NCBI RefSeq assembly: GCF_024320785.1
Contig: NZ_JANDBC010000001.1
Location: 1,494,001 to 1,558,000 of the forward strand
From: Gracilimonas sediminicola
GTDB taxonomy: Bacteria > Bacteroidota > Rhodothermia > Balneolales > Balneolaceae
Reading direction: 5' to 3'
DNA: 64,000 bases
Shown here: piece after piece, positions 20,505 through 28,874 of the stretch
Layout of the letters: each line of letters begins with the position of its first letter
Numbering within the stretch: the stretch's first letter is position 1
The notes under the pieces: model-generated
Databases searched by the model: none
What the model was told of the DNA's origin: nothing
Seen by the model: only the letters and a program-made list of their open reading frames with translations
Translations under genes and position numbers: made by a program

Positions 20505-21151
20505 GACTGGCTTATTCTTGAGATTTCTACCATAGCCTTTCCTTTATAAAACTCTTCATCAAACCCGGGCATCAGGTCAATGATGTTAACCTTCAGGGGC
20601 TCTTTTGCTTTTTCAAGCTCGGACTCAATTTCATCCCCTCCTTTTAGCAGGATAATATTTCCCCACGGCTTTGATTCAAGCATTCGTAGCAAATCCCCTA
20701 TCTTAAAGGCATGCTTTGAAACCAAGAGCTCATCCCCAGCAAATCCAACCTTTTCTATAGAACAGGAACTTGTTGATATATTCTTCAGGCTCAGAGCGGA
20801 AGCAATGTTTCTACATGCCATCACCTTTTTTGTTACCACATCATTCAGATGAATCTGCTTCTCTCTATAACAGATAGCCAGTGGCATTCCCGGCAAACCA
20901 CCGCCGGTGCCCGAATCTATAACTTTCGCAGTCTTTTCAAACAGTTCAGACTGAGTTAGAACTAATGAGTGCTCTACGTGGTCTTTTATAGTTTCACGTG
21001 AAACATCCCGGCTCACAAGATTAATCTTTTTGTTCCACCAAAGCAGACGGCTTATATATTCTTCTAATTCTTTTTCGTGACGATCAAATAAAACCCGAAT
21101 ATTCTCAGCTTTTTCGTAGGCTAATGGAGTATATAAAATCTGATGTTCCAC
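20501..21151 (-). CDS. rsmG: 16S rRNA (guanine-N7) methyltransferase
   Basis: 216 residues. RsmG/GidB pattern: LLWWNKKINLVSRD, then the SAM site VIDSGTGGGLPGMPLAI, HLNDVVTKKVMACRNIAS, and ARELASK-equivalent variations around VSKHAFKIG. It methylates G527 of 16S rRNA in the 530 loop. The start is a GTG at 21151 that lies inside a parS-like palindrome; a second such site is internal. It starts 11 bases after mnmG ends and overlaps the WYL regulator by 4 bases. The C-terminal half is less conserved than usual. Confidence 0.88.
   Translation of the reverse strand: MEHQILYTPLAYEKAENIRVLFDRHEKELEEYISRLLWWNKKINLVSRDVSRETIKDHVEHSLVLTQSELFEKTAKVIDSGTGGGLPGMPLAICYREKQIHLNDVVTKKVMACRNIASALSLKNISTSSCSIEKVGFAGDELLVSKHAFKIGDLLRMLESKPWGNIILLKGGDEIESELEKAKEPLKVNIIDLMPGFDEEFYKGKAMVEISRISQS
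20990..21005. promoter_or_regulatory. parS-like centromere site 1 (inside rsmG)
   Basis: The 16-mer AGTTTCACGTGAAACA matches the bacterial parS consensus TGTTTCACGTGAAACA at 15 of 16 positions, with a perfect 14-bp palindromic core. ParB binds such sites to organise the origin region for segregation. parA and parB are not in this window. Confidence 0.8.
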
Positions 21152-21159
21152 GTGAAACA
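21144..21159. promoter_or_regulatory. parS-like centromere site 2 (overlaps rsmG start codon)
   Basis: The 16-mer TGTTCCACGTGAAACA matches the parS consensus at 15 of 16 positions, and the same single-base variant is used as a parS site in Bacillus subtilis. The GTG start codon of rsmG (21149-21151, minus strand) is part of its CACGTG core. It lies 154 bases from site 1. Confidence 0.82.
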
Positions 21160-21162
21160 GTC

Positions 21163-23049
21163 CTAATTTTTCAGATAAACCATAAGCACGGAGAGGTCGC
21201 TTGCTGAAACCCCACTTATTCTGCTTGCCTGACCTATTGTTTCCGGGCGAATTTTAGAAAGCTTTTGCGCTCCTTCTGTGGAAAGGCTTTTGATGCTTGA
21301 ATACTCTACCTGCTCAGGGATAGACATATTCTCCTGCTTCTCCATCTCCTTCACCATCTCGAACTCTTTTTCGATGTAGCCCGCGTATTTTATTTGAATC
21401 TCTATCTGCTCTAACACCTCCTTGTTGTCGCTGATATCTTTTACCTGTTGGGCAAAGTCTTCGTCATAATCCATCATATCACGTAAAGAAACCTCAGGGC
21501 GAAGTAGAATTCTCTCGGCTTTCATGGGTTGACTCATGGTCGAGCTTTCCTTACTCTCGAGCATGGGGTCCATCTTCTCAGGATAAACCGTATAGTCTTT
21601 AATTAGATCGTCGAGCTTATTTATAGCTTCTTTCTTTTTTTCAACTCGTTGCATTCGTTCATCAGAAGCCAGGCCTATACGATTTCCGATCTCAGTCAGG
21701 CGAAGATCGGCATTGTCTTGGCGGAGCAAAATTCTGTGTTCTGCTCGTGATGTAAACATTCGGTAAGGCTCTTCTGTGCCTTTATTAATAAGGTCATCGA
21801 TCAAAACGCCGATGTAAGCCTCCGATCGCTGAAGGACTAAAGGTTCTTTTTCCTGTACATGAAGAGCCGCATTGATACCGGCCATCAATCCCTGGCAAGC
21901 AGCCTCTTCGTAACCGGTAGTCCCGTTAATTTGTCCGGCAAAGAATAACCCTTTTACTGATTTAGTTTCTAACGAACGCCTTATTTGGTGTGGGGGGAAA
22001 TAATCGTATTCGATGGCATAACCAGGGCGAATCATAATTACGTCTTCAAATCCGGGAATAGTTCGTAACGCTTTGTACTGAACATCTTCCGGAAGGGAGG
22101 TCGAAAATCCATTCAAATACATCTCATAGGTATTCCACCCTTCAGGCTCCAGGAATAATTGATGTCTGTCCTTATCTGCAAAGCGATTAATCTTATCCTC
22201 AATGCTTGGGCAGTACCGGGGGCCAATGGATTTAATGCGTCCATTAAACATCGGGCTTCGATCGAATCCTTCCTTTAAAACTTCGTGTACTTCTTCATTG
22301 GTATAACCAATCCAGCAAGACATCTGCTCTTCCAAAGAAGGCAGGTTCTCCGTCAGAAAAGAAAAGGCTGTTGGGTTCTCATCCCCAAACTGCTCCTCCA
22401 GTTGAGAATAGTCCACGGTTCTTCCATCTACCCGGGGAGGTGTTCCGGTCTTTAACCTGCCAACTTCAAAGCCAAGCTTTTCAAGAGCAGCGGAGATACC
22501 GATGGAAGCTCGCTCTCCGGACCTACCCCCTCCATAATTACTTTCACCAATATGAATAAGTCCGTTTCCAAAAGTACCGGTCGTTAAAATAACTGACTTG
22601 GCAAAAAACTTTTGTCCGGTCTGGGTAACTACCCCCTTAATCTCATTATCATTTTCTGATATTAAATCGACTACATTATCCTGGCGGAAAAACAAGTGAT
22701 CTTTATCCTCGAGCTTTTCCCTCATTTTTTGAGCATATAACATACGATCGCTTTGGCAACGCGGGCTCCACATAGCGGGACCTTTGCTCATATTGAGCAT
22801 CCTGAATTGAACGCCGGACTCATCGCTGACTATTCCGGACAGCCCGCCCAGGGCATCAATCTCTCTTACCAACTGGCCTTTTGCTACCCCACCCATAGCC
22901 GGGTTACAAGACATCTTAGCGATAGCTTCCAGGTTCATGGTAATCAGCAGGGTTTTTGCTCCCATTTGAGCTGCGGCTCCGGCGGCCTCACTTCCGGCAT
23001 GGCCTCCACCAACTACGATTACATCATATGTAGGATCTAAAACGGACAT
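21163..23049 (-). CDS. mnmG: tRNA uridine 5-carboxymethylaminomethyl modification enzyme MnmG (GidA)
   Basis: 628 residues, full length. The FAD-binding N-terminus is DVIVVGGGHAGSEAA, followed by NPAMGGVAKGQLVREIDALGG, RGPA-like MSKGPAMWSPRCQSDR, LKTGTPPRVD, the GYEEAA site and a C-terminal helical domain (IPEQVEYSSIKSLSTEG) that contacts MnmE and tRNA. With MnmE it makes the cmnm5 modification at wobble U34. It starts the mnmG-rsmG-WYL operon. mnmG and rsmG commonly lie near replication origins. Confidence 0.97.
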   Translation of the reverse strand: MSVLDPTYDVIVVGGGHAGSEAAGAAAQMGAKTLLITMNLEAIAKMSCNPAMGGVAKGQLVREIDALGGLSGIVSDESGVQFRMLNMSKGPAMWSPRCQSDRMLYAQKMREKLEDKDHLFFRQDNVVDLISENDNEIKGVVTQTGQKFFAKSVILTTGTFGNGLIHIGESNYGGGRSGERASIGISAALEKLGFEVGRLKTGTPPRVDGRTVDYSQLEEQFGDENPTAFSFLTENLPSLEEQMSCWIGYTNEEVHEVLKEGFDRSPMFNGRIKSIGPRYCPSIEDKINRFADKDRHQLFLEPEGWNTYEMYLNGFSTSLPEDVQYKALRTIPGFEDVIMIRPGYAIEYDYFPPHQIRRSLETKSVKGLFFAGQINGTTGYEEAACQGLMAGINAALHVQEKEPLVLQRSEAYIGVLIDDLINKGTEEPYRMFTSRAEHRILLRQDNADLRLTEIGNRIGLASDERMQRVEKKKEAINKLDDLIKDYTVYPEKMDPMLESKESSTMSQPMKAERILLRPEVSLRDMMDYDEDFAQQVKDISDNKEVLEQIEIQIKYAGYIEKEFEMVKEMEKQENMSIPEQVEYSSIKSLSTEGAQKLSKIRPETIGQASRISGVSASDLSVLMVYLKN

Positions 23050-23201
23050 TACTCTCTGTTTTTTATGTATTTATAAAAACTAATTAATCCTTAGCTATAA
23101 TAAAGATAAGAAATTGTAGCCCGCTGAACTATAACCTGCATTGGGTTGATTTGCCGAAGATTCGCGAATACGGGAAATCACATTTACATAGTGGCTACAA
23201 A

Positions 23202-23232
23202 CAAAAAAAGCTTCCAACTATGTGGAAGCTTT
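23202..23232 (-). terminator. rho-independent terminator after tRNA-Asp
   Basis: 10-bp perfect stem AAAGCTTCCA / TGGAAGCTTT (23207-23216 and 23223-23232) with a 6-base loop. Read on the minus strand it is followed by a run of seven T, starting 5 bases after the tRNA 3' end. Confidence 0.9.
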
Positions 23233-23236
23233 ATTG

Positions 23237-23310
23237 CGATCCGGAAGGGACTCGAACCCTCGACCTCCTGCGTGACAGGCAGGCGTTCTAACCAACTGAA
23301 CTACCGGACC
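23237..23310 (-). tRNA. tRNA-Asp (anticodon GTC)
   Basis: 74 bases on the minus strand. Acceptor stem GGTCCGG pairs with CCGGATC (one G-U). The D-arm is AGTTCAGTTGGTTAGAAC. The anticodon stem-loop CCTGC-CTGTCAC-GCAGG has anticodon GTC. The T-arm is GAGGGTTCGAGTCCCTT. CCA is not encoded, since CAA follows the discriminator G; this fits with a CCA-adding enzyme gene in the window at 52859. A terminator follows directly, so it is probably transcribed alone. Confidence 0.97.
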
Positions 23311-23380
23311 TTTTTGAGAGCATCAAATATACAGACCATATCGATTGGAAGTCAAGCCTTTTTCCGAAAAAGATTAATTA

Positions 23381-23416
23381 AAAAAAATGAGGATCACGAA
23401 CTCAATCGTGATCCTC
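23381..23416 (-). terminator. rho-independent terminator of the glutathione peroxidase gene
   Basis: 11-bp perfect stem GAGGATCACGA / TCGTGATCCTC (23389-23399 and 23406-23416) with a 6-base loop. On the minus strand it is followed by a long T-run, 28 bases after the peroxidase stop. Confidence 0.9.
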
Positions 23417-23444
23417 TTATCGGGATGGTGATGGGATAAAGTTC

Positions 23445-23993
23445 TTAACGATTCAATTCCTTTTCAATAGCAGCAACAAGGGTTTCACTCTGTGGTTCTA
23501 CGCCACTCCTGAATCTTCTCTTTAGTAAACCATTTTTATCGATCAAAAATTTCTCAAAATTCCATTTAACCTCACCATCAAAGTCATCATTCGGTACTGA
23601 GGTCAAATATGAAAACAAGGAAGCCTGATCTTCACCCTTAACGGATACCTTCGAGAACATCGGAAATTCCACTCCATACTCAAGCGTACAAAATTGTTTT
23701 ATTTCCTGATCTGTTCCCGGCTCCTGCCCATTAAAGTTATTAGCTGGAAACCCCAATATCACAAACCCATCATCTTTATAGGTTTCGTAAATCTTTTGAA
23801 GTCCTTTGTACTGAGGGGTGTATCCGCATTTTGAGGCCACGTTGACCACTAAAACAACTTGTCCTCTATATTGTTCCAGGGAAATCTCCTCACCGTCAAT
23901 ATCCTGAACGGTAAAATCGTATAATGATGTTTGGTCTGATATTCCCATAGTGGCTGTGAGTGATAGAAGCAGAGCTGTAAATAAAATTTTCAT
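23445..23993 (-). CDS. secreted glutathione/thioredoxin peroxidase
   Basis: 182 residues. Signal-like N-terminus (1-18), then a GPx fold: VVLVVNVASKCGYTPQY with peroxidatic Cys56, GFPANNFNGQEPG with active-site Gln90, resolving Cys102 in FCTLEYGVEFP, and VKWNFEKFL with the catalytic Trp/Asn. The extra Cys suggests thioredoxin rather than glutathione as reductant. It reduces hydrogen and organic peroxides, probably in the periplasm. The gene is single, between its own terminator and the divergent barrel gene at 24056. Confidence 0.92.
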   Translation of the reverse strand: MKILFTALLLSLTATMGISDQTSLYDFTVQDIDGEEISLEQYRGQVVLVVNVASKCGYTPQYKGLQKIYETYKDDGFVILGFPANNFNGQEPGTDQEIKQFCTLEYGVEFPMFSKVSVKGEDQASLFSYLTSVPNDDFDGEVKWNFEKFLIDKNGLLKRRFRSGVEPQSETLVAAIEKELNR

Positions 23994-24055
23994 TGAAATA
24001 TTTTTTTCTTCGGTCGTTAGTCTTTAAACTGATTCACTTAATAAAATCATTCCCC

Positions 24056-24784
24056 ATGATACAATCTCTTTTTAAGCGGTTTCTGTTATTGGTTCTTATT
24101 GCCTCCCCTGCCTTCTGTTATGCTCAAATGTTTTCCGTAGGTGATGAGGTGGAACAACGATCTAACCCTTTTGCCCCATACATCCGGGTTGGCATTCAGC
24201 CTATCGACTTTAGTTATACCGGGAATCCGGCCGCCCTCAACTCGCATCAATCATTGGCATTTACCGGGACGGCTGCTCACATCTCTTTTGAATCGGGTGG
24301 ATTTAATATTGGTGCAAGCCTGGGTAACGACATGACCGGCTTGGACAACAGAAATTACTTTGACCTGAACATCAACTTTACTAATCCTTTCTATTTTGTG
24401 AGAAGACCTAACTTTGGTCTCGGTGTGCCCATTCAATTGGGTTCGAAGATAACCAGCGTTCGGAGTGATGATATAAGTGAAGAGTTTTCTCAAACCAATC
24501 TGCATGCCGGAGCAGGAGGAATAGCACAACTCTACTTTCCTGATAAGCTTGGTGTAACGGCTCAATTTATACCCAGCTTTGGGTTCAGTACTGCGAGTGG
24601 TGGTTTAATTGGAGGTAACGTTTTTTCCATGAGGGGGAAAGCAAGGGTGAATTTCTACAACCTGATTTTTGGAAGAAACATAAGTTTGGGCTATGATTAC
24701 ATATTCGACTCCTACGATATTGACGGTGACGAATTTGATTACGATTATTCAGGACATATACTAACACTCGGAATTTCCCTTTGA
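24056..24784 (+). CDS. uncharacterised exported, probably outer-membrane beta-barrel protein
   Basis: 242 residues from the ATG at 24056, which gives a clean signal peptide (MIQSLFKRFLLLVLIASPAF, cleavage near YAQ). An upstream start at 23993 would add a non-signal leader. The mature part is rich in alternating hydrophobic and glycine/aromatic strands ending in IGxSL (LTLGISL), typical of outer-membrane barrels of this group. No family was recognised. Its stop overlaps the next gene start by 4 bases (TTGA), so the three genes 24056-25838 are probably one operon. Confidence 0.65.
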   Translation: MIQSLFKRFLLLVLIASPAFCYAQMFSVGDEVEQRSNPFAPYIRVGIQPIDFSYTGNPAALNSHQSLAFTGTAAHISFESGGFNIGASLGNDMTGLDNRNYFDLNINFTNPFYFVRRPNFGLGVPIQLGSKITSVRSDDISEEFSQTNLHAGAGGIAQLYFPDKLGVTAQFIPSFGFSTASGGLIGGNVFSMRGKARVNFYNLIFGRNISLGYDYIFDSYDIDGDEFDYDYSGHILTLGISL

Positions 24785-25080
24785 AGCCAGAAAAATTTCT
24801 TCTCGAACTTGAACAAATCCTTGAACAGGCGGGCTACACCCTCCGCAAAGAGCGGGGTTCGTTTCGTGGGGATGAGTGTATAATTGAAGGACAGAAGCTG
24901 GTGATGGTAAATAAGAACAAGCCGGTAGCTTCGCAGCTTGGAACTATGGGGCGGGTGCTTGGCCAAATTGATTTGGCAGGCGTGTACATTAAACCCGCCG
25001 TCCGAAAAAAACTGGAAGAACTTTGGGATCAATTGGCGGTAACCCCTGAAGAAACTTCTGAGGATTTTGAGTTAGAATGA
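24781..25080 (+). CDS. uncharacterised small protein, 99 residues
   Basis: Starts with TTG at 24781 overlapping the previous stop, and ends overlapping the next ATG by 4 bases. Such a double overlap argues for a real gene. The protein is soluble, charged and helical at both ends (FLLELEQILEQAGYTLRKERG, KKLEELWDQL), with a central strand pair (ECIIEGQKLVMVNKNKP). No cysteine motif or membrane segment. I do not recognise a family. The coupling to a metallo-hydrolase suggests a shared pathway, which cannot be named. Confidence 0.75.
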   Translation: MKPEKFLLELEQILEQAGYTLRKERGSFRGDECIIEGQKLVMVNKNKPVASQLGTMGRVLGQIDLAGVYIKPAVRKKLEELWDQLAVTPEETSEDFELE

Positions 25081-25838
25081 AAATTACTTTTCTGGGTACG
25101 GGTACGTCTATGGGAGTTCCTGTTGCGGGAGGCTTTAGGCGCGAAGAACTTTCACATGATCCAAGAAATGAACGCACTCGCTGTTCCGTCTGGATTCAGG
25201 TTCACGGAAAATCGATCCTGATTGATGCCGGACCCGAATTCAGAATACAAAGCATTCGCTCGCGCATCAAAAAGATTGACCATTTTCTCATTACCCACGA
25301 ACACATGGATCATGTTTCCGGGATCGATGATCTCAGAGTTTACTCTTATATAAATAAAGCCCCCATTCCAGCTTACACTTCCGGGCAATGCATTGAATCT
25401 ATCCACAAGCGCTTTGATTATATGTTTGGGGAAAACAAATACCCCGGATCTACTTCTCTAGACCTGAACGAAGTAACCTCTTCTTTTAAATTAGATGAAG
25501 AAATCGAGGTTACTCCTTTACCGGTACAACACGGCGATTTGGATATTCTGGGATTTCGGGTAAATGACTTCTCGTACCTGACGGATGTAAAACATATCCC
25601 TGACGATACACTTGAGCTCATAAAAGGCTCTAAAGTGATTGCACTGAGTGCGCTGCGGTGGGAGCCGGAGCACCCTACCCATTTAACAATCCCCGAAGCG
25701 GTTGATGTGTTAGAAAACCTGGATGTCCCCGAAGCCTACCTCATTCATATGAATAGTTATGTGGATCACCAGCCAACCAATAAAAAGCTGCCGGATCATA
25801 TCAAGTTAGCGTATGATCAGCTTTCCATTAAGATCTAA
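25077..25838 (+). CDS. metallo-beta-lactamase-fold hydrolase, PhnP-like
   Basis: 253 residues. The N-terminal MKITFLGTGTSMGVPVAGG is the start of the PhnP/RNase Z-like subgroup. The zinc motif is THEHMDHVSGIDDLRVY (HxHxDH), followed by PVQHGD, the YLTDVKHIPD aspartate ligand and a late IHMNSYVDHQ. Members include the cyclic phosphodiesterase PhnP and related hydrolases widely annotated as MBL-fold metal-dependent hydrolases; no phn genes are nearby. A cyclic phosphate or phosphodiester substrate is plausible. Overlaps the previous gene by 4 bases (ATGA). Confidence 0.88.
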   Translation: MKITFLGTGTSMGVPVAGGFRREELSHDPRNERTRCSVWIQVHGKSILIDAGPEFRIQSIRSRIKKIDHFLITHEHMDHVSGIDDLRVYSYINKAPIPAYTSGQCIESIHKRFDYMFGENKYPGSTSLDLNEVTSSFKLDEEIEVTPLPVQHGDLDILGFRVNDFSYLTDVKHIPDDTLELIKGSKVIALSALRWEPEHPTHLTIPEAVDVLENLDVPEAYLIHMNSYVDHQPTNKKLPDHIKLAYDQLSIKI

Positions 25839-26924
25839 TCACAGAAATTTTTGCAGGTCTTCTGCCGCCTTGAGCTGTTCTACAATTTGCTTAACACCCT
25901 GAGCAGAATTCAGGTCACATACCAAAATAGCGTCATCTGTTTCAACAACGGCAACGTTTTCAATGCCAACAAGTGAAATCATTTTTTCTGCATTAGAGAA
26001 GACCAGATTATTTTCAGATCCGGCAAAGGTTGCAAACGTGGTCTGAACAGCATTTCCAAGCTTGTCTTTATCTGCCAAATCATAAACAGCTGACCAGCTC
26101 CCTACATCATTCCAGCCAAATTCGCCCGGTACAACAAACACCGATTCAGAATTTTCCATAATACCGTAATCTATGGAGATTGATTCACAGGCATGATAGA
26201 AATCATTAACCGCAGCTTCGTGCATATTAGTATACAATTCGGGAGTGGCTGCTTTGACTTCTTCGTACATTGATGGAAGGTGACGTTCAATTTCTTTCAA
26301 TACCGTCTCTGCTTTCCAGACAAACATACCGCTGTTCCAGTAATAATCACCTGAATCCAGAAATTTCTCGGCCGTAGGTAAGTCCGGTTTTTCGGTAAAT
26401 GCTATAACAGGGTGAACTTTATTCTCTTTTAGTTCTTCCAGAGAGCCATTATCTGAATGAATATACCCGAAGCCTGTCTCCGGACGGTCAGGTTTGATAC
26501 CAATGGTGACCAAATGTTCTCCGGATTTTGCTTTTGCAATAGCGCTTTCTAAGTACTGATTAAAAGCACCCGGATCTGTTATATGGTGATCTGCAGGAAG
26601 TACTACCATAACCGCCTCAGGATCCTTTTTATAGAGCATTTCTGCTGCTATAGCCACACACGGAGCTGTGTTCTTGGCAACCGGTTCTCCAACAATATTC
26701 TCTTCAGGTACTTTAGGGAGCTGTTCTTTTACAATGTCCACATAACTATCGTTTGTGACCACCATTATCCGCTCTTGTGGAATGAGGCCTTCAATCCGTT
26801 TGGCGGTATTTTGAATCATAGTTCCTTCACCAAAAAGAGAAAGAAATTGTTTGGGAAGCTTCTTTGTGCTTTTTGGCCAGAACCGTGTACCTGACCCGCC
26901 GGCCATTATTACTGCATATACCAT
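25839..26924 (-). CDS. manC: mannose-1-phosphate guanylyltransferase
   Basis: 361 residues, a single nucleotidyltransferase domain without the C-terminal isomerase found in longer ManC/AlgA. The signature MAGGSGTRFWPKSTKKLPKQ is at the start. Also seen are VVLPADHHI, FTEKP, YYWNSGMFVW and the terminal DLADKDKLGN and VVETDDAILVCDL segments. It makes GDP-mannose from mannose-1-phosphate and GTP for glycans or exopolysaccharide. It converges with the preceding plus gene with no gap. Confidence 0.93.
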   Translation of the reverse strand: MVYAVIMAGGSGTRFWPKSTKKLPKQFLSLFGEGTMIQNTAKRIEGLIPQERIMVVTNDSYVDIVKEQLPKVPEENIVGEPVAKNTAPCVAIAAEMLYKKDPEAVMVVLPADHHITDPGAFNQYLESAIAKAKSGEHLVTIGIKPDRPETGFGYIHSDNGSLEELKENKVHPVIAFTEKPDLPTAEKFLDSGDYYWNSGMFVWKAETVLKEIERHLPSMYEEVKAATPELYTNMHEAAVNDFYHACESISIDYGIMENSESVFVVPGEFGWNDVGSWSAVYDLADKDKLGNAVQTTFATFAGSENNLVFSNAEKMISLVGIENVAVVETDDAILVCDLNSAQGVKQIVEQLKAAEDLQKFL

Positions 26925-26978
26925 AAATATTATACTTGTGTCACTGTTGGTTTGGGAAGGAAAGTACGATTTATATAA

Positions 26979-28061
26979 TCAAACCTGAACCGGATCCAAG
27001 CGACGAAGGCTGATGGTGAAGGTTGAGCCTTTGTTAGGTTTACTTTCAATGTTGAACTTTTCTCCGTGGGCTTCCATAATATGCTTAACAATGGCCAGGC
27101 CGAGCCCTGTTCCGCCCCGTTCTCGGGATCGGGATTTATCAACCCGGAAAAACCGCTCCGTTACCCTTGGGATATCTTTTTCATCAATACCAATGCCGGT
27201 ATCTTTAACCGAAACAAAAACACGCTCCGGTTGTTTGGGCTTCGTGAACACATTTACTTCTACCTTTCCATTAGGCACATTGTATTTAATCCCATTTTCC
27301 ACCAGGTTAATCAATACCTGCTTCACCTGATTTTTATCCGCCTTCACCTTAATGTTCTTGTCAAAGTCGTGCACAATCAGCTTTATATTCTCTTTCTCGG
27401 CTTTGTAATTCAGGCTTTCGATAATGTCGTGCAGTACTTCATAAAGGTAAATTTCCTCTATCTCTGACTTCAGCTCACCGGTTTCAAGCTTGGAGATTTC
27501 CATCAGGTCTTTGGTGAGGTAAATGAGCCGGTTCACATTCCTCATCGCTTTTTTCAGAAAATCCCGGTTTACCTCTTCATCCTCTAACGCTCCGTTTAAT
27601 AACGTTTCTATAAACCCCTGGATGGCAAAAATGGGCGTTTTCAACTCGTGAGAAATATCGCCGATAAATTCTTTACGATAGTTCTCTATACGGTTTAGTC
27701 GTTGAATTTCCCGCTCAATGGTTCGGCTCGACTTGATCCCCTGCTTCACCAGGTAGTCAACTTCATCATTGTGGGTAGAGGTTACGTTTTCGTATTCCAT
27801 GAACCGCTTGCGCGCCATGTTCTTAAACAAGCGTTCGATAGTATCAATTCTCTGGTGAGAAACGAAGTAAATGACGGCATAGGATGTCAGGAATATTACA
27901 CCGCCCACAAGAGCAGAAACAGACCCAGCGTCTTTTGGGGTGAAATTATACCCCAACCACATCAGCAGAAAGATAAGCGCCGCTGAAATTAGTGAAATGT
28001 AGATGGCTGCACGAAGGCCAAAGCGAAAAACGCCTCGCTTCTTCTTTTTAGATTTACTCAT
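26979..28061 (-). CDS. PhoR-type sensor histidine kinase
   Basis: 360 residues. A Lys-rich N-terminus is followed by two transmembrane helices (about 17-38 and 48-68) with almost no periplasmic loop, so sensing is likely intramembrane or through a partner. There is a short HAMP-like linker, then HisKA with ISHELKTPIFAIQGF (His138), the N-box NLVENGIKYNVPNGK, G1 DTGIGI and G2 GGTGLGLAIVKHI. It phosphorylates the adjacent PhoB-type regulator, which it overlaps by 4 bases. A phosphate-type role is likely by family but not certain. Confidence 0.9.
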   Translation of the reverse strand: MSKSKKKKRGVFRFGLRAAIYISLISAALIFLLMWLGYNFTPKDAGSVSALVGGVIFLTSYAVIYFVSHQRIDTIERLFKNMARKRFMEYENVTSTHNDEVDYLVKQGIKSSRTIEREIQRLNRIENYRKEFIGDISHELKTPIFAIQGFIETLLNGALEDEEVNRDFLKKAMRNVNRLIYLTKDLMEISKLETGELKSEIEEIYLYEVLHDIIESLNYKAEKENIKLIVHDFDKNIKVKADKNQVKQVLINLVENGIKYNVPNGKVEVNVFTKPKQPERVFVSVKDTGIGIDEKDIPRVTERFFRVDKSRSRERGGTGLGLAIVKHIMEAHGEKFNIESKPNKGSTFTISLRRLDPVQV

Positions 28062-28735
28062 TCTTTAAATCTGTAGCCCACTCCTTTTACTGTTTCGATG
28101 TAGTGATCTCCCAGTTTCTCCCTGATTTTTCTCACGTGTACATCAACGGTACGATCTACCACATAAATATTATCGCCCCATACTTTGTTGAGCAGGGTTT
28201 GGCGATCTCTGACTTTTCCCTTGCGGCTGGCCAGGTAGTATAAAAGCTCAAACTCTTTGCGGGGAAGCTGAAATTCATCGTCGCCACGTGTTACAATGTA
28301 TCGATCTTTGTCAATGGAAAGATCATGAACATCCAGCCGGTCAACATCTTCCGTGGTTTCATCAAACCTGCGCATCACGGCTTTAATCCTGGAAATCAAT
28401 TTTGTGGTACTGATGGGCTTGGTTATATAATCATCGCCGCCTTTATCGAGACCTTCCACTTCTGTTTTTTCATCACTGCGGGCGGTCAGGAAAATAATGG
28501 GGATTGATTTCAGGTCTTCATCGGCGCGCATGGTCTCCACGGCTTCCATCCCATCCATTTTCGGCATCATGATATCCATCAAAACCAAATCGGGCTTATG
28601 CTCTTTGGCTATTTTGATTCCCTCTTCCCCATTTTCAGCCTTCAAAACGGCAAAGCCTTCTTTTTTGAGATTATATTCGATCAGGTCGAGCAGATCTTTT
28701 TCATCATCTACTACAAGTATGGTTTGTTTAGCCAC
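28058..28735 (-). CDS. PhoB/OmpR-type response regulator
   Basis: 225 residues. The receiver domain has the acidic pair VVDDEKD, phospho-acceptor Asp54 in LVLMDIMMPKMDG, Thr in FLTARSD and Lys in YITKPI. An OmpR/PhoB winged helix follows (LPRKEFELLYYLASRKGKVRDRQTLLNKVWG, DRTVDVHVRKIREKLG, IETVKGVGYRF). The kinase gene is directly downstream with a 4-base overlap. A short ggtac-taat-gtacc palindrome lies in the 5' gap near 28773, but a role there is unproven. Confidence 0.94.
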   Translation of the reverse strand: MAKQTILVVDDEKDLLDLIEYNLKKEGFAVLKAENGEEGIKIAKEHKPDLVLMDIMMPKMDGMEAVETMRADEDLKSIPIIFLTARSDEKTEVEGLDKGGDDYITKPISTTKLISRIKAVMRRFDETTEDVDRLDVHDLSIDKDRYIVTRGDDEFQLPRKEFELLYYLASRKGKVRDRQTLLNKVWGDNIYVVDRTVDVHVRKIREKLGDHYIETVKGVGYRFKE

Positions 28736-28874
28736 GGCATCAGGATTTTGTGAAGATTTTCAGATAAACAATGGTACTAATGTACCAAGTTAATAGAAAA
28801 TGAATGGGGATTAAGAAATTGTTACCCGATTCTCTTTAAAATAAGTAGTTTTTAGCGTTTTTCTCTTTCTTTGC

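Noticed and set aside
28120-28300. CACGTG cores in the PhoB-like gene (near 28132 and 28288) as further parS sites
   Set aside because: Flanks differ from TGTTTCACGTGAAACA at three or more positions.
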